Source of the DNA: Melioribacteraceae bacterium
GTDB lineage: Bacteria; Bacteroidota; Ignavibacteria; Ignavibacteriales; Melioribacteraceae
NCBI GenBank assembly: GCA_021739765.1
Contig: JAIPBD010000011.1
Coordinates: 1-64,000 of the forward strand
DNA: 64,000 nt
Reading direction: 5' to 3'
In this document: positions 35,319 through 45,126 of the stretch, piece by piece
How the letters are laid out: each line of letters begins with the position of its first letter
Numbering within the stretch: the stretch's first letter is position 1
The notes under the pieces: generated by a model
What the model saw: the letters and a program-made list of their open reading frames with translations, nothing else
Database searches by the model: none
Told to the model about the DNA's origin: nothing
Position numbers and translations under genes: made by a program

Positions 35319-37520
35319 ATGTCTTCAAAAAACAAATTTGTAACCAGTGTAAGATTAAAACTGCTTATTGGTTTTATTACTTCGATTCTCATTTTATTAA
35401 TGTTTCCCAAAGGTGAATCTTTAGAGTCGGAAGTTAATATTGGATCGGTTTGGATTCAGGAGGATTTAATTGCCTCTCAAACGTTTGAAGTTTTAAAGAG
35501 CAGTGAAGACTATAACAAAGAATTGACCAATGCCGAGAAAAAAATTAAGCCGATTTTTACCATAAATGAAGATGTGTACCAATCAGTTCGCGATTCACTG
35601 AAAGCGTTTGCGCCAATATTAAAAAAAATGCTTGATGACGAAATTCTTTTTGGAACCAGTCAATTTCCACGAATGCAATTTTTATCACCTTCTTCTTTCG
35701 AATATTTATTAACGATACGAAAAAATCAAAAGAACCCTGAGATACCAACGGAATTTAATCTGTCCGATTTCCAACGAATTGCTTCAAATACAGTTTCCAC
35801 AATCTATCGAAAAGGGCTGCTAAATAAACTATATAATGAAATCGGTGCCGATACTATTTCGATCCGTGATGGGAAATTTCAACGGGAGTATCCAGCTACA
35901 AGATATTATGATCGGAATGGTGTCGATAATTTATTAAACAGCAACGCGATGATTTATCTTTCCAGAAATGCCGAAGCCGTAAAAGTATTTAAAGAGTATT
36001 TGAGTTACTTTTTGGTTCCGAATGTTGTTTATAGCCAAGAGCTCACTAATGTGGCAAAAGAGATTGCGCGTGAATCGGTTTCAAAAAATATTGATATAGT
36101 AACCGAGAATGAAAGAATCGTCGCAAAACATGATAGAATTACACCGGAGATTAAAAGAAAAATTGATTCTTACCGAATTTCAAAAGGAAATGAAAGTACG
36201 TTTTGGAACCGTATTTTGCAGTCAACGGGAAAACTATTTCACATAATTATAATTTTCAGTTTTTTCAGTTTATACCTTTCATTATTTCGAAAAGAGATAT
36301 TTGACGATAACGTTAAAATTCTCTTCATTTCCATTATAGTTCTTCTAACAACATTTTTTGCATACATCGTTTCACTGATCGATGTAAGTTCTCCGATTGA
36401 ATGGCTGATATTTATTCCGGTTGGTTCAATGTTACTTACAATCTTTTTTGATTCCCGAATCGGTTTTTATGGAACGGTAATAATCGCTTTGGTTGTGGGT
36501 GCTTTACGAGGGAATGATTACGTATTCGCGATGATAAATATTTTTGCCGGGGGATTAGCGTCATACACGGTTCGAGATATTAAAAATCGAACGCAAATAT
36601 TCCGATCGTTTCTATTTATTTTATTCGGATACATTGTTGGTTTATTAGCATTCGGATTCGAACAATTTGCCACATGGGAAGTAATGCTTGTACAGTCCGC
36701 CTTTGCAGGGACAAATGCACTCATTAGCCCGATTTTAACTTTTGGACTAATAATTTTCTTTGAAAAAATCTTCAAATTTACAACCGATTTAACTTTGTTG
36801 GAGTTAACAGATTTTAACACCGGGTTGCTCAAAAATTTGGCGAAATCGGCACCTGGTACATTTACTCACTCCATGACAATAGGAAATATGGTTGAAAACG
36901 CGGCGGAGGTAATCGGAGCCAGTCCAATATTAGCTCGAGTCGGAGCATATTACCATGATATTGGAAAAACTTTTCAACCGGATACATTTGTTGAAAATCA
37001 AATGGGCAATGAAAATGTTCATGACGCACTTGCCCCAATTGAAAGCGCAAGTAGAATTATTGATCATGTAACAAGAGGAATTGAACTCGCCAAAGAAAAC
37101 AACTTACCTGAGGAAATTGTCGATTTTATTCCAATGCACCACGGCACTCAAGTTATAAAGTACTTTTATGAGAAGGAAAAAGCGGAAAATACAGAGAAGG
37201 AAGTTTTAATTAATAACTTTAGATACCCCGGTCCTAAACCCAACAGTAAAGAAACCGCATTGGTAATGTTAGCTGATGCCTGCGAGTCTGCTGTGAGATC
37301 AATGGTGGAACCGACGCCCGAAAAAATTGATAACCTCATCACCAATCTTATTAAAGCGCGAGTAGATGACGGACAGCTTGATGAAGCGCCCATTACATTT
37401 GCCGATTTAAAGATTATTAAAAATTCATTTTATGAAGTATTGGTAAGCCAACATCATAAAAGAATTCGTTATCCCAAACAAGATGAAATGGAAAACGAAT
37501 CTACTAAATCTCCAAAATGA
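35319..37520 (+). CDS. pgpH: 7TM-HD cyclic di-AMP phosphodiesterase, PgpH type
   Basis: A 733-residue protein with an N-terminal membrane anchor (about 12-30), an external domain of some 270 residues (7TMR-HDED type), seven membrane helices (about 300-480) and a cytoplasmic HD domain. Metal ligands are visible in FTHSMTIGNMVENA, YYHDIGKT, VHDALAPIES, IPMHHGTQ and LADACESA. PgpH hydrolyses c-di-AMP in Firmicutes, and homologues are widespread in Bacteroidota. Its stop overlaps the Xer gene start (ATGA). Confidence 0.9.
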   Translation: MSSKNKFVTSVRLKLLIGFITSILILLMFPKGESLESEVNIGSVWIQEDLIASQTFEVLKSSEDYNKELTNAEKKIKPIFTINEDVYQSVRDSLKAFAPILKKMLDDEILFGTSQFPRMQFLSPSSFEYLLTIRKNQKNPEIPTEFNLSDFQRIASNTVSTIYRKGLLNKLYNEIGADTISIRDGKFQREYPATRYYDRNGVDNLLNSNAMIYLSRNAEAVKVFKEYLSYFLVPNVVYSQELTNVAKEIARESVSKNIDIVTENERIVAKHDRITPEIKRKIDSYRISKGNESTFWNRILQSTGKLFHIIIIFSFFSLYLSLFRKEIFDDNVKILFISIIVLLTTFFAYIVSLIDVSSPIEWLIFIPVGSMLLTIFFDSRIGFYGTVIIALVVGALRGNDYVFAMINIFAGGLASYTVRDIKNRTQIFRSFLFILFGYIVGLLAFGFEQFATWEVMLVQSAFAGTNALISPILTFGLIIFFEKIFKFTTDLTLLELTDFNTGLLKNLAKSAPGTFTHSMTIGNMVENAAEVIGASPILARVGAYYHDIGKTFQPDTFVENQMGNENVHDALAPIESASRIIDHVTRGIELAKENNLPEEIVDFIPMHHGTQVIKYFYEKEKAENTEKEVLINNFRYPGPKPNSKETALVMLADACESAVRSMVEPTPEKIDNLITNLIKARVDDGQLDEAPITFADLKIIKNSFYEVLVSQHHKRIRYPKQDEMENESTKSPK

Positions 37521-38407
37521 AAGTATTTCTTAAAGAGTATTTAATTGTGCTTAAATTCGAGCGCAATCTGTCCGAGAATACTCTCCAATCCTACAAAAAT
37601 GATATTGAATCGTTTCTTACTTTCCTTGATAATGAAGGTTTGGCCGATGCTTCGGAAATAACCTATAATCTACTTTTAAAATATTTCGAGCATCAAAAAA
37701 AAGCTGATAAATCAAGCTCGAGCAATGCCCGGTATTTGTCATCGATTAGGGGATTCCTTACTTACTTGTATGATTCTAAATACATCGAGAAAAATCCCTC
37801 CGAAACTCTCCCATCTCCCAAATTACAAAGGAAATTGCCGGTTGTTTTATCGATTGATGAAGTGAATAAAATTTTATCGCTTCCCGATAATTCAACTGTT
37901 CTGGGGAAAAGGGATAAGGCTATGTTGGAAGTGTTCTATTCATCCGGATTGCGTGTTTCCGAACTGATAAATCTTAAAACCGGGGATATGTTTTTGGATG
38001 AAGAGCTTTTACGTGTATTGGGAAAGGGGAATAAGCAGCGTCTTGTTCCAATCGGTTCAAGCGCGATTAATGCGGTTACGGATTATATGCTTTATGCGCG
38101 TCCTTCACTCGAAAATAAAGTTTTGAGCAAGGGCTTTATATTTCTTAACCGGCGACATAAAAACCTTTCACGAATGGGAGTTTGGAAACTGATTGATAAA
38201 TACACAAAAGAAGCCAATATCACAAAAGAAGTTCATCCGCATACATTTCGTCATACTTTCGCGACACATTTAATAAATGGCGGGGCTGATTTACGTGCGG
38301 TTCAAGAAATGCTCGGGCATTCGGATATCTCGACAACTCAAATTTATACACATATTGAAAAGGATTATGTGAAACAGATGCACCGCGATTTTCATCCTCG
38401 TGGTTAG
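37517..38407 (+). CDS. xerD: Tyrosine recombinase XerC/XerD
   Basis: A 296-residue recombinase that resolves chromosome dimers at dif with FtsK. The N-terminal SAM-like domain covers 1-90. Catalytic residues are visible: Arg in SSGLRVSELINLK, Lys in GKGNKQRLVPIG, His and Arg in HPHTFRHTFATHL, His in GHSDISTTQIYTH with the active Tyr. Full length, housekeeping context and no att-like repeats argue against a phage integrase. XerC versus XerD cannot be settled from one gene. Confidence 0.93.
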   Translation: MKVFLKEYLIVLKFERNLSENTLQSYKNDIESFLTFLDNEGLADASEITYNLLLKYFEHQKKADKSSSSNARYLSSIRGFLTYLYDSKYIEKNPSETLPSPKLQRKLPVVLSIDEVNKILSLPDNSTVLGKRDKAMLEVFYSSGLRVSELINLKTGDMFLDEELLRVLGKGNKQRLVPIGSSAINAVTDYMLYARPSLENKVLSKGFIFLNRRHKNLSRMGVWKLIDKYTKEANITKEVHPHTFRHTFATHLINGGADLRAVQEMLGHSDISTTQIYTHIEKDYVKQMHRDFHPRG

Positions 38408-38465
38408 TAATTTAGATTTCTGAAAATGATTATTTATCTTTCCAGTTTATGAGCAAGCACAACTT

Positions 38466-40322
38466 ATGAAAACCTATTTCCGAATACTGACATACGTAAA
38501 ACCTTTTTGGAAACATTTAACTATCTCGGTTCTTTGCACAATTCTGTACGCGCTTCTGAACGGGGCCTCAATATATCTTACGATTCCTTTGCTTGATACA
38601 TTATTCCAGCAGAAACAAAATGTTGAGATAAATGATGAACAAAAAGTCGGTTTAAATGAAACTGATATTTTACCCGAATCAATCACTGAAGATCTAAGCT
38701 CAGTTAAAAAATCGTTTAATGATTTCGTTTTTGATGGGAGCATATCGGAAGTTTTGATAAGAATATGTTTGCTTATTCTGTTCGCTTTTATGGGCAAAAA
38801 CCTTTTTGGTTATTTACAATCGTACTTTCTGGCATTTGCCGAACAAGGAGTTATCAGAGATATAAGAAATGATGCGTATGCTCATTTACACAGATTACCG
38901 ATGGCATATTTTAAGAATGAAAAAACCGGAAATTTAATCTCCAGAATTACGAACGACGCTACTATTCTTCAAAACAGCATATCAGCCGTGTTTCTCAATC
39001 TGGTCCGAGAACCTTTATCAATAACGGTTTTTCTTGCAATAGCGATATCGATCAGTTTTGAATTGACGCTTTTTTCGATTGTTGTTCTTCCGTTTTCATT
39101 GGGGATTATTAGCTGGATTGGATTAAAACTAAGAAAGCAGAGCGCGATACTTCAAAGGAAAATGGCGGATATAACGACCGTTCTCCACGAAACAATTTCA
39201 GGTGTGAAAATTGTAAAAGCGTTTGGAATGGAAAAATATGAGAACGAAAAGTTTAATAACGAAACAAATAATTTTTTCAAAATTGTGCTAAAGATGGTAA
39301 GGGTAAGGAATGCCGCGAGTCCTTTAACAGAATTTTTAAGTATAGTTGTCGGCGTGGCCATTATTTACTACGGTGGATTATTAGTGCTCGAAACTAATGA
39401 ATTAAAGGCGAGTGAATTTCTTGGATTTTTATTCGCGATATTTCAATTGATGCCGCCGATTAAGGAGCTAAGTTCAGTAAATAATAGAATCCAAGAATCG
39501 AGTGCCGCGGCTGATAGAATATTTGAAATAATTGATTTGGAACCGGATATAAAAGACATCCTCAATCCAATTAGAGTTAGTGAATTTAAGGAAAAAATTG
39601 AGTTTAAAGGAACATCATTTTTCTATGAAAATTCATCTCAAATGATTTTGGACAATATCAATTTTACGGTAAAAAAGGGGGAAATAATTGCTCTGGTCGG
39701 GAGCAGCGGAGCAGGTAAAACTACTCTGGTTGATTTACTTCCACGATTTTACGATCCGACAAGTGGTGGAATACTCATCGATGGCATAGATATAAAAAAT
39801 ATAAAACTAAGCAATCTTCGAAGAATGATGGGAATTGTTACCCAGGAAACCGTTCTATTTAATGAATCGATCCGGGATAATATTGCGTACGGTTTAAGCG
39901 AATACCCGATGGAAAAAATAATTGAAGCCGCTAAGTCGGCAAACGCTCATCGATTTATTGTCAAACTTTCGAAAAAGTACGATACGATAATCGGCGAGAA
40001 AGGAACGAAGCTATCCGGAGGACAGCGCCAACGGATTTCAATAGCCCGTGCTTTGTTAAAAAATCCACCGATAATGATTTTTGACGAAGCAACTTCCGCA
40101 CTCGACAATGAATCCGAAGTACTGGTTCAGGAAGCCATTGAGCGGCTGATGGAAGACCGAACGACATTTGTTATCGCGCATAGATTGAGTACAATTCGAA
40201 ATGCAAGCCGGATTATTGTTCTAGACAAAGGTAAGATTGTACAGGTTGGCAACCATGAAGAACTGCTTGCAGATGAAAATGGCATTTATAAAAAGTTGTA
40301 TGAACTTCAGTATAGGGATTAA
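38466..40322 (+). CDS. MsbA-like ABC exporter (fused permease and ATPase)
   Basis: A 618-residue half transporter with six membrane segments (about 15-320) and an ATPase domain. Walker A is GSSGAGKTTLVDLL (about 413-425), signature KLSGGQRQRISIARALL, Walker B IMIFDEATSALD and H-loop VIAHRLSTIR. A large loop with an acidic insert lies between TM1 and TM2. It sits next to an O-antigen ligase gene, so export of lipid A-core or a lipid-linked glycan is likely. Confidence 0.92.
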   Translation: MKTYFRILTYVKPFWKHLTISVLCTILYALLNGASIYLTIPLLDTLFQQKQNVEINDEQKVGLNETDILPESITEDLSSVKKSFNDFVFDGSISEVLIRICLLILFAFMGKNLFGYLQSYFLAFAEQGVIRDIRNDAYAHLHRLPMAYFKNEKTGNLISRITNDATILQNSISAVFLNLVREPLSITVFLAIAISISFELTLFSIVVLPFSLGIISWIGLKLRKQSAILQRKMADITTVLHETISGVKIVKAFGMEKYENEKFNNETNNFFKIVLKMVRVRNAASPLTEFLSIVVGVAIIYYGGLLVLETNELKASEFLGFLFAIFQLMPPIKELSSVNNRIQESSAAADRIFEIIDLEPDIKDILNPIRVSEFKEKIEFKGTSFFYENSSQMILDNINFTVKKGEIIALVGSSGAGKTTLVDLLPRFYDPTSGGILIDGIDIKNIKLSNLRRMMGIVTQETVLFNESIRDNIAYGLSEYPMEKIIEAAKSANAHRFIVKLSKKYDTIIGEKGTKLSGGQRQRISIARALLKNPPIMIFDEATSALDNESEVLVQEAIERLMEDRTTFVIAHRLSTIRNASRIIVLDKGKIVQVGNHEELLADENGIYKKLYELQYRD

Positions 40323-40325
40323 TTA

Positions 40326-41489
40326 ATGGATAAAGTTAATTCCAGATTTAATCATAAACTGATTTTTATCCTTTTTGCTTTATCCATCGCAAGCTATCTG
40401 CTCTCCTTTTTATTACTTCAAATTGCTACAATATTTCTGTCCTTGCTCTATCTGTTTGAAAAAATGACTGAAAAAAGAAAAGGTCTTAATTCATTTCTCA
40501 AATATTTTGCGCTGTTTGGAATGGTGAGATTGCTCTCGATTTTTACATCGGAATATTTTGATTTGTCAATTGTCGCCGTACAGCGAGAAATACTGTTTTA
40601 CTTAACGCTATTTAGTTTTTCATATTATTTAAAAATGATGGATAAAGACTATCGTGACGCTTTAGTAAAAATATTTCTGGCAGCCGGAATTTTAGTTGCG
40701 ATTATAGGATTTTTGATCTTTATTTTTTATCCGATTCAACGGGCGCAATCTATAACTTCGGGTTATCATACATTCGCGGATTATCTGGTAGTGATTTTTA
40801 TAATGTTGCTTGCTTATAAACCATCGCGAAAGGAGTATTATTACTGGATTGTCGGAGCAGCATTTACGTTAAATGGTGTTTTAATTTCTCTCGGAAGAGT
40901 CAGCGCAGCACTTGCAATCGGCGCCTTATTTCTGATTTGGTTTTTATTTAGACTTAAATGGAAAAGTGTTGTGATGATAGTGGGATTAACTACAATATTA
41001 AGCTTATTTTCATTCAAATTAAATGATGCCGGATTTATTGAAAATCGAGTTGCCAATCCATCCCAACTTTCTGATCGGGATATTCTATATTCCGGTTTTT
41101 TTGAACTTGCCGAAGAACATCCTTTGCTTGGATTCGGTCCCCGAACTTTCAGAGAAATATTTCCACTTTTAAATGAAATGAAGGATGAAAAAGTTGGTTC
41201 ATGGCATAACGATTTAATTCAAATTTATATTGAAAGCGGCGTATTCCTATTAATTCTTTATTTAATTATTTGGGGTAAATATTTTTTAATGGGTTGGAAA
41301 ATATTCAGAAGTCAGAATTCGACCGAAAGAGAAACCGGCATTGGAATTTTTCTTGGACTCGGATCACTATTTATAACCGGTTTAACGAGCAGCGTTATAT
41401 TTTCGCCAGTACTTTATCTGCTGATTGCATTTTTAATTCCACTATTTGTCGAATACTATTTAATATCAACGTCTGAATTAAAAAATTAG
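40326..41489 (+). CDS. O-antigen ligase/polymerase family membrane protein
   Basis: A 387-residue protein with about ten membrane helices. It has the Wzy_C/WaaL signature region: an Arg-containing loop (SLGRVSAALAIGALFLIW), ENRVANPSQLSDRDILYSGF, and HPLLGFGPRTFREIFP...VGSWHNDLIQIYIESG. It either joins O-antigen to lipid A-core or polymerises repeat units. The 3' end overlaps the convergent WcaJ-like gene by four bases. Confidence 0.88.
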   Translation: MDKVNSRFNHKLIFILFALSIASYLLSFLLLQIATIFLSLLYLFEKMTEKRKGLNSFLKYFALFGMVRLLSIFTSEYFDLSIVAVQREILFYLTLFSFSYYLKMMDKDYRDALVKIFLAAGILVAIIGFLIFIFYPIQRAQSITSGYHTFADYLVVIFIMLLAYKPSRKEYYYWIVGAAFTLNGVLISLGRVSAALAIGALFLIWFLFRLKWKSVVMIVGLTTILSLFSFKLNDAGFIENRVANPSQLSDRDILYSGFFELAEEHPLLGFGPRTFREIFPLLNEMKDEKVGSWHNDLIQIYIESGVFLLILYLIIWGKYFLMGWKIFRSQNSTERETGIGIFLGLGSLFITGLTSSVIFSPVLYLLIAFLIPLFVEYYLISTSELKN

Positions 41490-42883
41490 ATACCTTTGTT
41501 TTTGCCGCTAAAAATTTGCCAAAAAGTTTCAAACAAAATTTGAACATCCAGTTTTAGCGACCAATTTTCAATATACCAGATATCAAACTCTATTCTCGAT
41601 TTTGTGTTACTTCTATACATTGCGGGATCCTCAACATCCCCCCGGAGACCATGAATTTGAGCCCATCCGGTGATTCCCGGTTTTACACGGTGCCGTAGTT
41701 TTATCTCATCAACAATCTCTTTGTATTCGTTATGAAACGAAAGAGCGTGGGGTCGTGGACCGACAATAGACATTTGTCCGACTAACACATTTAAAAATTG
41801 TGGTATTTCATCCAAGTTAGTGGCCCGCAAAAATTTACCAATCTTTGTTATTCTTTCATCATCTTCCACCGTACGGTTCATTTTTTCTTCCGAATATGAT
41901 TTTTGTCTCATTGTGCGGAACTTCAAGCACGAAAAATTAACATCGTTCAAACCTACTCTTTTCTGTACAAAAATCGGATTTCCCTTTGAATCAATTCGAA
42001 TTAAAAGGGAAATAATTGGAATCAGCCAGCTCAGTATAAAAATGGTTACGATGAACGACAATATTAAGTCGAGACTTCGTTTTAAAAATCTGTAGTAGAA
42101 TAAATCGAGTGGATTGTTTCTGACGCTAAGTGTCGGAAATTGACCAAAAGAGATAACGTTAAACTTATTCGAAATATATCGTATTGAATCGGGCAACAAA
42201 TAAGCCTTTATCGCGTGTATATCACAAATCTTAATTATACGATCAATAATATTGCTTTCGGACAATGGCAGAGCAATTACTACTTCGTCAATTTTATTTT
42301 TTGAAATGGTGGTCTCAAAATTTTCAAGTGTGCCGATATTTTCACTCATTCTTTCTTCTGAAGTTGAGATAAAACCGGCAAACCGATAACCAAGTTGAGT
42401 GTTTTCTAGAAGCATTGATCTGAAACTTTCCGCCAATTCACCACTTCCTATTATAGCAAGCGATATTAAATTTCGACCTTTGCGGTTTTTACGCTGTAGT
42501 AATTTCCGGTGCAAAAAATTAAAAATCAGCAGTAAAATTAAAGCAGATGCCGAAAAGTAAAGTATAAAGTTTCTGGTAAAAAGATTTTCTTTGCTGAAAA
42601 ATATGAATGAAATCGAGAATAGAGTAATAATCAGAATATGGCGAATAATTATCAGTGACTGCATCGAAAATTTGCGAACAAAAAAATCATCCGTCTTGGA
42701 ATCGTGTAGAAAACTAAATAGCCAGATTAATGTGACGAGCAGTTGCAGAAAAAACATTTGCGGTTTTGAAACTAATATATCCAAACTCTGAGCGGAAATA
42801 GCCGAGAAAAAAAACGCGGCATTTAATAAAATAATATCAATCGTTATGCGAAAGGATGCTTCAGATTTATTGTACTTGTTCAT
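41486..42883 (-). CDS. Polyprenyl glycosylphosphotransferase (WcaJ/WbaP type)
   Basis: A 465-residue enzyme that starts glycan repeat assembly by moving a sugar phosphate to undecaprenyl phosphate. It has four N-terminal membrane helices (about 10-125), a nucleotide-binding-like middle domain (LAIIGSGELAESFRSML), another helix (SFIVTIFILSWLIPIISLL) and the catalytic sugar-transferase domain (FVQKRVGLNDVNFSCLKFRTMRQ, LDEIPQFLNVLVGQMSIVGPRPH, VKPGITGWAQI). The transferred sugar is unknown. It is last in the minus-strand glycan operon. Confidence 0.94.
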   Translation of the reverse strand: MNKYNKSEASFRITIDIILLNAAFFFSAISAQSLDILVSKPQMFFLQLLVTLIWLFSFLHDSKTDDFFVRKFSMQSLIIIRHILIITLFSISFIFFSKENLFTRNFILYFSASALILLLIFNFLHRKLLQRKNRKGRNLISLAIIGSGELAESFRSMLLENTQLGYRFAGFISTSEERMSENIGTLENFETTISKNKIDEVVIALPLSESNIIDRIIKICDIHAIKAYLLPDSIRYISNKFNVISFGQFPTLSVRNNPLDLFYYRFLKRSLDLILSFIVTIFILSWLIPIISLLIRIDSKGNPIFVQKRVGLNDVNFSCLKFRTMRQKSYSEEKMNRTVEDDERITKIGKFLRATNLDEIPQFLNVLVGQMSIVGPRPHALSFHNEYKEIVDEIKLRHRVKPGITGWAQIHGLRGDVEDPAMYRSNTKSRIEFDIWYIENWSLKLDVQILFETFWQIFSGKNKGI

Positions 42884-42886
42884 AAT

Positions 42887-44014
42887 TTAATTATTCTTAT
42901 AAAAATCATCAGCTTTTTGTTTTACGAAATTCGAAATATTTCGTTCAAATATTGATCTATCGAATTGAAGTGCGTGCTTACGAATTTCCGACGGCGAGAA
43001 CATATCTAAATTTTTCTCAAACTCTTCGATTGTTTTTTTTAGGGAGTCCGGAGTTTGTTTCTCGAACAACATTCCGGTTTTATTGTGAAGAACCGTCTCC
43101 CTCGCTCCACCAACTCCGAATGCTATAACAGGCGTTCCACACGCTTGCGCTTCAACATTCGTAATTCCAAAATCTTCTTCGGCAGCGAATAAAAAGGCCT
43201 TCGCATTTTTCATCAATTTTATAAAATTTTCATCATTCTGATGTCCGACCAATTCAACATTTTTGCCGGCAATTGATTTAATCTTTGCGAGTTCGGGACC
43301 ATCGCCGATTACGATCAGTTTTTTATCTTGCATTCCCTTAAAAGCTTCGACTATCAAATCGACTTTTTTATAAGGAACAAAGCGTGCCGCAGTTAAGTAG
43401 TAGTTTTCTTTCTGCTCAGCCAATCCAAATTTTGATGTATCCACCGGAGGATAAATGACATCCGCATTTCTATTGTATATTTTCTTAATTCTTTTAGCTA
43501 CATGATTTGAATTCGCAATGAAATGATCTACTCTGCTGGTTGAAATTAAGTCCCAAATTCTAATTTTATGCAAAATCTTCTGCGCGATAAATCCTTTAAC
43601 TCCTTTTTGAAGTTTTGCCTCTTTGATATACTGATGATATAAGTCCCAAGCGTAACGAATTGGAGTATGACAATAACAAATATGCAGTTGGTTTGAATTA
43701 GTTAGGGTTCCTTTTGCGACAGCGTGCGATGATGATAAAACAACATCATATTGACTCACATCTAATTGCTCGATTGCAAGAGGGAATAACGATAAATATT
43801 GCCGGTGTTTCTTTGAAGCAAAAGGCAATTTCTGAATAAAACTGGTTGTGACCGATTTCCCTTTAAGGATTTGCTCTCGATGCGACGTTTCTAAAAAATC
43901 AACTAAGGAAAAAATATCCGATTCGGGGAAAATGTTCACAAACGATTCGACGCACTTTTCCGAACCCATATAATTTACAAACCATTCGTGTACTATCGCT
44001 GTCTTATAATTCAT
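42887..44014 (-). CDS. Family 4 glycosyltransferase
   Basis: A 375-residue GT-B enzyme. Visible features are the N-terminal AIVHEWFVNYMGSEKCVESF, a middle LHICYCHTPIRYAWDLYHQY, DVIYPPVDTSKF, YYLTAARFVPYKKVDLIVEAF and the donor site FAAEEDFGITNVEAQACGTPVIAFGVGGARE with its E-x7-E motif. Its start shares one base with the stop of the preceding glycosyltransferase gene. It adds one sugar of the repeat unit; donor and acceptor are unknown. Confidence 0.92.
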   Translation of the reverse strand: MNYKTAIVHEWFVNYMGSEKCVESFVNIFPESDIFSLVDFLETSHREQILKGKSVTTSFIQKLPFASKKHRQYLSLFPLAIEQLDVSQYDVVLSSSHAVAKGTLTNSNQLHICYCHTPIRYAWDLYHQYIKEAKLQKGVKGFIAQKILHKIRIWDLISTSRVDHFIANSNHVAKRIKKIYNRNADVIYPPVDTSKFGLAEQKENYYLTAARFVPYKKVDLIVEAFKGMQDKKLIVIGDGPELAKIKSIAGKNVELVGHQNDENFIKLMKNAKAFLFAAEEDFGITNVEAQACGTPVIAFGVGGARETVLHNKTGMLFEKQTPDSLKKTIEEFEKNLDMFSPSEIRKHALQFDRSIFERNISNFVKQKADDFYKNN

Positions 44015-45126
44015 TATTCTGCCAATACTGATTCTATTACTGAATTTAATTTATTGCCAAATTTTGCCCACGTGTACTCTAATACAAGTTCATTCCCCTT
44101 CGCGATCAATTCATTCCTTAGATCTTTATCATTTAATATCGTAAGAATATTTGCCGCGATCTGTTCGGGATTTAGCGGATTAAAGTAAAGCACCGCATCC
44201 TTACAAACTTCCGGTATTGAAGCGCGATCGGAGGATGCAACCGGAATTCCTGCGCACATCGCTTCGAGTGGTGGAAGTCCAAATCCTTCGTATAGAGAGG
44301 GGAAGACCATTATAGAGGCCTTTTGAATGATGACCGGTAAATCCTCATCGTCCACGAATCCGGTAAATATCACAGAATTATTAAGATTGGCATTCGCGTT
44401 TAAAATTCTTAGAGATTCATTATCACCGGTAATAAATCCATCTTTTTTCCCCACAACTACTAATTTGATGTTTTTATTTTCAGGCAAAATTAATAGCAGC
44501 GCCAGCAGTAAATTTTTTAAATTTTTATTTGGTTTGAGGTTTCCGATAAATAAAAGGTATTCTTCAGGAAGTTTATATTTTGCTTTTACCAATTCACTTT
44601 CTGACGATGTGAAAATCTTATTGAATAATTCCTTTTCCACTCCGCAATAATTAACAACCAATTTTTGATCATTAACTGCTGTGAAATGTTGAATTCGCTC
44701 TTTAGAAAAATTAGATATAGTTACCACTTTTTTTGATTTTCGCACTGCAGATTTTACCAAAAGGGAAGCAGCCATTCTTTTGATTGCCGGGAAATCCGAA
44801 TCTTTTTCTAAGTGGTACATATCATGAACAAATGATATCAGCCTTTTAATTTGCGGTGCGAAAACCGGAGCATTATAATGAGGTGAAATGAATAAATCGC
44901 AAGCGGGAATTTTCGAGAAATAACCAAACTGTTCAGATAATGAATAACCTTTGGAATCAAATTCAATTATTTCCTCAATATTATTAAAATTCCAATTATT
45001 AAGTTTGTTTTGATTGCCAAGTAAAGTGATTTTCCATTTTTGCGATATGGTCGGAATGCAGTTTTTAATTATACTACCGATTCCCGAATCGTTGATTTTG
45101 CGTGCGTCAAAAATAATTTTAGGCAT
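44014..45126 (-). CDS. Family 4 glycosyltransferase
   Basis: A 370-residue GT-B enzyme: the N-terminal [63 protein letters not shown] and the donor motif [34 protein letters not shown]. It resembles mannosyl/rhamnosyl transferases of O-antigen clusters. It overlaps the flippase gene before it by eight bases and the next transferase by one. Confidence 0.93.
   Translation of the reverse strand: MPKIIFDARKINDSGIGSIIKNCIPTISQKWKITLLGNQNKLNNWNFNNIEEIIEFDSKGYSLSEQFGYFSKIPACDLFISPHYNAPVFAPQIKRLISFVHDMYHLEKDSDFPAIKRMAASLLVKSAVRKSKKVVTISNFSKERIQHFTAVNDQKLVVNYCGVEKELFNKIFTSSESELVKAKYKLPEEYLLFIGNLKPNKNLKNLLLALLLILPENKNIKLVVVGKKDGFITGDNESLRILNANANLNNSVIFTGFVDDEDLPVIIQKASIMVFPSLYEGFGLPPLEAMCAGIPVASSDRASIPEVCKDAVLYFNPLNPEQIAANILTILNDKDLRNELIAKGNELVLEYTWAKFGNKLNSVIESVLAE

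Noticed and set aside
37517-38407. Phage or integron integrase
   Set aside because: Length and motifs match XerC/D, and no att repeats or phage genes are near.
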